Assembly (NCBI GenBank): GCA_025331125.1
Contig: JAOALB010000021.1
Coordinates: forward strand, 62,001-126,000
Source of the DNA: Mycogone perniciosa
Lineage: Eukaryota; Ascomycota; Sordariomycetes; Hypocreales; Hypocreaceae
Length of the DNA stretch: 64,000 bases
Reading direction: 5' to 3'
A model generated the notes under the pieces. That model had not been told where the DNA came from. It saw only the letters and a list, made by a program, of their open reading frames with translations, and searched no databases. Below, one piece after another: positions 61,084 through 64,000 of this stretch; position 1 is the first letter of the stretch; every line of letters begins with the position of its first letter. The translations under genes and the position numbers were made by a program.

Positions 61084-61414
61084 TTTCTTTCAGTATCCAT
61101 TCCAATCTACTCCCTATATCTCATCTACCATATGTGATGCGGCAACTATCCGCGTTTGCCCTGGCATCGCGGTTCGCAACTGTGGCAACAATCCGTTCAC
61201 CGTTTCGCAACAGTGTGCTTCTTACAATTATAATTATCCCTCTGGGTATACTGTGAGCGTGGGAGGACTATACTCGGAAATGTTTTTGCAGTACTGTACT
61301 ATATACGCAGGGCCATCATGCACGGGCAAGCTATTGGGGTCTGTACCGAATGGTGCGATTGTACTAAAGGATTCGATGGCATCTATCTTCTGCCCTGCAT
61401 GGCCTTCGAAATAG
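61084..61414 (+). pseudogene. Cysteine-rich small-protein exon without a visible start
   Basis: The open frame from a clean TTTCTTTCAG acceptor (ending 61083) encodes about 109 residues: YPFQSTPYISSTICDAATIR, then VCPGIAVRNCGNN, SQQCASYNYN, YTVSVGGLYSEMFLQYCTIY, AGPSCTGKLLG, and ends SIFCPAWPSK plus stop. It has seven cysteines and the size of a small secreted protein, but there is no ATG in a position to add a signal peptide in the AT-rich sequence upstream. Either the first exon is far away, or mutation has destroyed the start. I recognise no named family. Confidence 0.4.
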
Positions 61415-61726
61415 GCGGATGGATACGATATAGACTATCTTGAGGCAATTAAGTAGAGATTCAAGTGCCCAGAAGCGCCCTATTACTGTGATGTGTTCAG
61501 ACTGACTACAACATAGCTGCATTGCGCGACAGAAGTAGTATAAGGCAAAGCTATGCAGTCTCTGTTACGGTCTTTTACTGCAGATAAGCCATGTACTGGC
61601 CTTTTGATGAAACACCTATTACACGCTTCTCTCTCCTGAGGGAAAAAAAAAGTAAATGTGGAGGTAAGGGGTATTAAAAGTATACTGAAATAGATAGATG
61701 CTAGTATTATATTGCAACAGGACTTT
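61415..61726. other. Intergenic region
   Basis: About 0.3 kb between the cysteine-rich frame and the 3' end of the TBCE gene. No gene is seen. Confidence 0.5.
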
Positions 61727-63621
61727 TTAGCAAGATGTTGTAGGGGAACCTTTACTCGTATTAGTGGAACCAGAACCCGAGCCGCATACGAGTAACTCCA
61801 CGCGGATCGAGACCCTTGAGCCATCAACGCAATATCCTAATTGCTTCGGCCCATCTGTCAATTCCACCTCTCTCTTCAGCCACCGCCCTGTCTGCCCTTG
61901 CACATCTTTGTCACCGCCTGCATCTTCATCCACCTCCATTGGACCCTCATCCTCTTCATCACTGCTATCCCCATCCTTCTCATCAAACCCGGCGACAGGG
62001 TCCCATTCCCCCGTTTCCCACACCAGACGCAGTCTCAGCGGCGCTAAGCCGAATAACTTACCCACTATGCCCTTTACCGCATAAATGTCAAAGGATTTCG
62101 GAACCCTGGTCGTCTTCCGCCCGACGGCTTCGTAATGGAACTCGGCCGTGATGAGTCTCGCTTCGAGAAACGAAGGGTTGATCTCCTGCCGACGAATCAC
62201 ATCAGGCTCGCCGTAATTGCCGCAAAGCTCCGCATACCGGGGATGTAAAGCCTTGATGGTGTGTTCGGCACCCTCAGGCACTGTGGCTAGCTGCTTTGCG
62301 ATCCGGGAGAGGTAGAACATTTCTGCGTTGGTCCGATCGGCTGCGGTGATATGTGTGAAGTTGAGAGACCTGAGCTGAGAGATGCGAGCGACGGTGAACA
62401 TGAAGGATTCATCCGATGATTGTGCATTGGATTCTAAATCCACCGAGTCGTATACGGGATTGTGAGCTATGCGCAGGCCGGTGAGGCCTGGGAAGTGGGT
62501 GGTGAGTTGATCAATGAATTCCCAGGTGCCAATCTTGTTGTAGGATAAATCAAGATAGTGCAGGGAAGTTGGGAAGATGGTCGCAGGAGAGTCCGGTAAA
62601 ACAAGAGTCAAGATGTTGTTTCCCTTGAGGTAAAGGTTGCGAAGAGCCTTGAGAGTCGTAAGGCTTGCAACGTCCGAAAGACTGGTGAAGTCATTGTACT
62701 CAAGGTTGATAGACGTCAGAGTAGATGATAGATTGGAGTAGTCTATCACAGGAAGCGTAGAGAGCTGGTTTGTCCCGACCATGAGACTTGTCAACGACGC
62801 ACACTTGCTCGCGATGCAACACAGCTCTTCCCAGCTCAGCAACGTCTCACCAAGCGCCAGATCGTTGACCTCTCGAAACGCGGCCTCGGCTCCATCAAGT
62901 GTTCCCTCGTCAAGAATGCCCCGAAATCTATTCCCGCTGTGGATATGTCAGTCAAACGATCGACTACCCCATGGAGCAACGTTGAACACACTTGATACTC
63001 AGCTTTTGCAAAGCCTTCAAGTCTCTGCAGATGTCCACCACCGGCCCAAACCGCTCAAACAGATTCCTACTCAGGTCCAGCTGCACAATCTTAGGACACG
63101 TCTCAGCAATACTCGCCTTGTCGCCGTCGTCTGTCGAGAAAGCTACTCTCAGCCCATCGACCATTACAATCTTGAGTTCCCTAAGCTGCGACTGCTTCTG
63201 CCAAATCTTCTCAAACCCCATCTCCTCGGCCACCTTGCCGGAAATGATAATCTGGGTTTTTGACTTGCCCTGATTCGCATCCGGAGCGTCCGCCACATAC
63301 TTCTCATTGAGGGCAGCGAGGAAGCTCTGCGGCGCATCAGCGGGACGGGTTGGCCGCACAAACGATGCCCCAGTCGACGCCTTTGATATGCCTGTCTCCC
63401 TGGTTAGCACTCACTGACGAGATATTCCCTTGATGCAAGATTCGAATACAGGTGAAATATCGCACGCCCTTGTGAGAGCCGTCGTGTTTGCCGCGCGCTG
63501 AATCGTCCCATTCGACGCCTAACCAGTTCCCAGACGTGCCAGCGACCCCGCCGATATAACGGACTGTACAGAGCGCGCCATCATAGGATATCCGCTGTCC
63601 GACGTATTGCTTCTGGCTCAT
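61727..63621 (-). CDS. Tubulin-folding cofactor E (TBCE/PAC2), CAP-Gly plus LRR
   Basis: Three exons: 63621..63450, 63391..62992 and 62936..61727; 593 residues. The N-terminus MSQKQYVGQRISYDGALCTV enters a CAP-Gly domain with GVAGTSGNWLGVEWDDSARG, KHDGSHKGVRYFTC, whose Gly-rich groove binds the alpha-tubulin tail. A leucine-rich repeat region follows (IVQLDLSRNLFERF, LQKLSINGNRF, LTSLMVGTNQLSTL, LTSINLEYNDFTSL, LRNLYLKGNNILTL, LHYLDLSYNKI). The C-terminus (PKSFDIYAVKGIVGKLFGLA, LRLVWETGEWDP) resembles a ubiquitin-like domain, then an acidic loop and VSIRVELLVCG. TBCE takes part in tubulin heterodimer assembly and dissociation. Both introns have consensus ends and preserve the domains. Confidence 0.94.
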
Positions 63622-63934
63622 TCTTTTTTCCTGTCCTTTTTTTCTTTTTCTTATAAAGGAGAGGAGGAACTGGCTGGAAGATCGTCAGGATGCGGGCTTG
63701 TTTAGGTGAGTCTGTGTATTTAGGCCCAGGCGGGATGTAAAACCCACTGACGCTGCATGTGGATTTAGGCGACAGAATTTGGTACGCTTGTCAGAGTGCA
63801 TTTATCCTCTCCCATCAATCGGAATTAACTCCCTAAAATTCAATCATATGATCGCTACATACATCCAATCTCATATCGCTATACACAGTAGCCACCAATG
63901 GCTTTCATACAATCGGAAGTACAACTGATCAAGC
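63622..63934. other. Promoter region of TBCE
   Basis: About 0.3 kb between two minus-strand genes; it holds the TBCE promoter (pyrimidine-rich on the minus strand is not evident, but T-rich near 63630) and the 3' UTR of the last gene. Confidence 0.45.
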
Positions 63935-64000
63935 TTACAGCTTGCTCTTAGAGTCACCAACAATCTTCACCAAAGCACGGCCATTGCTTAGGCAGACCTT
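63935..64000 (-). CDS. 3' end of a further gene (partial), possibly a dehydrogenase
   Basis: The final 66 bases on the minus strand form an open frame ending CLSNGRALVKIVGDSKSKL and a TAA stop; the gene runs off the window. The GRALVKIV ending resembles the last strand of medium-chain dehydrogenases, but 21 residues are too few to be sure. Confidence 0.45.
   Translation of the reverse strand, partial: KVCLSNGRALVKIVGDSKSKL

Noticed and set aside
1..64000. Biosynthetic or defence gene cluster
   Set aside because: No polyketide synthase, NRPS, terpene enzyme, NLR or related set is present; the genes are unrelated housekeeping genes.

Overview
This is a piece of a filamentous ascomycete (Pezizomycotina) nuclear genome. 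The sequence shows short spliceosomal introns (about 50-135 nt, GT...AG, with CTAAC/CTGAC-like branch sites), monocistronic genes on both strands, long intergenic spacers with microsatellites, and an intron-containing tRNA. Protein content (TVP23, STT3, a CAF120-like PH protein, FHA kinase, dynein intermediate chain, PEF protein, TBCE) is the usual fungal housekeeping set. A Hypocreales-type sordariomycete is my inference from protein style and from the many intergenic GTACGGAGTAC-type motifs; I cannot place it more exactly.

Layout. 1-2.4 kb: gene-free, with a MITE-like element. 2.4-8.8 kb: a degenerate metallo-beta-lactamase-like protein, a penta-EF-hand protein, a ChaC-type gamma-glutamylcyclotransferase with a 5-nt microexon, and a glycine-rich RNA-binding protein with an apparent 1-nt frameshift. 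8.8-12.9 kb: gene-free. 12.9-19.4 kb: a conserved fungal protein of unknown function, a CitE/HpcH-type lyase, TVP23, and a single-pass membrane protein. 21.2-28.6 kb: a DUF726 hydrolase-like membrane protein, UTP23, and a mitochondrial PTC7-like phosphatase. 28.6-32.7 kb: gene-poor, ending in a polypyrimidine-rich promoter. 32.7-45.7 kb: CAF120-like PH protein, RAD53/CHK2-type FHA kinase, and a large disordered protein with a tandem cysteine motif. 46.8-55.1 kb: STT3, ATP synthase subunit e, dynein intermediate chain, and an aldo/keto reductase related to pyridoxal reductase. 55.1-61.7 kb: AT-rich, gene-poor compartment with diverged direct repeats, a candidate small gene, a tRNA-Gly(GCC), a secreted DUF1349-type protein and coding relics. 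61.7-64 kb: tubulin cofactor E and the 3' end of a further gene.

The genes do not form a pathway or an evident biosynthetic or defence cluster. Shared themes are glutathione turnover (ChaC), ER/Golgi function (STT3, TVP23), RNA metabolism (UTP23, CAF120-like, glycine-rich RBP), DNA damage signalling (FHA kinase), microtubule function (dynein IC, TBCE) and mitochondria (subunit e, PTC7-like, possibly CitE-like). Several neighbours are divergent and may share promoters (PEF/ChaC, CitE/TVP23, subunit e/dynein IC). Exon models were derived by hand from splice signals, reading-frame phase and recognised protein families; all introns stated keep phase. Function names rest on family recognition from memory, not on a search.
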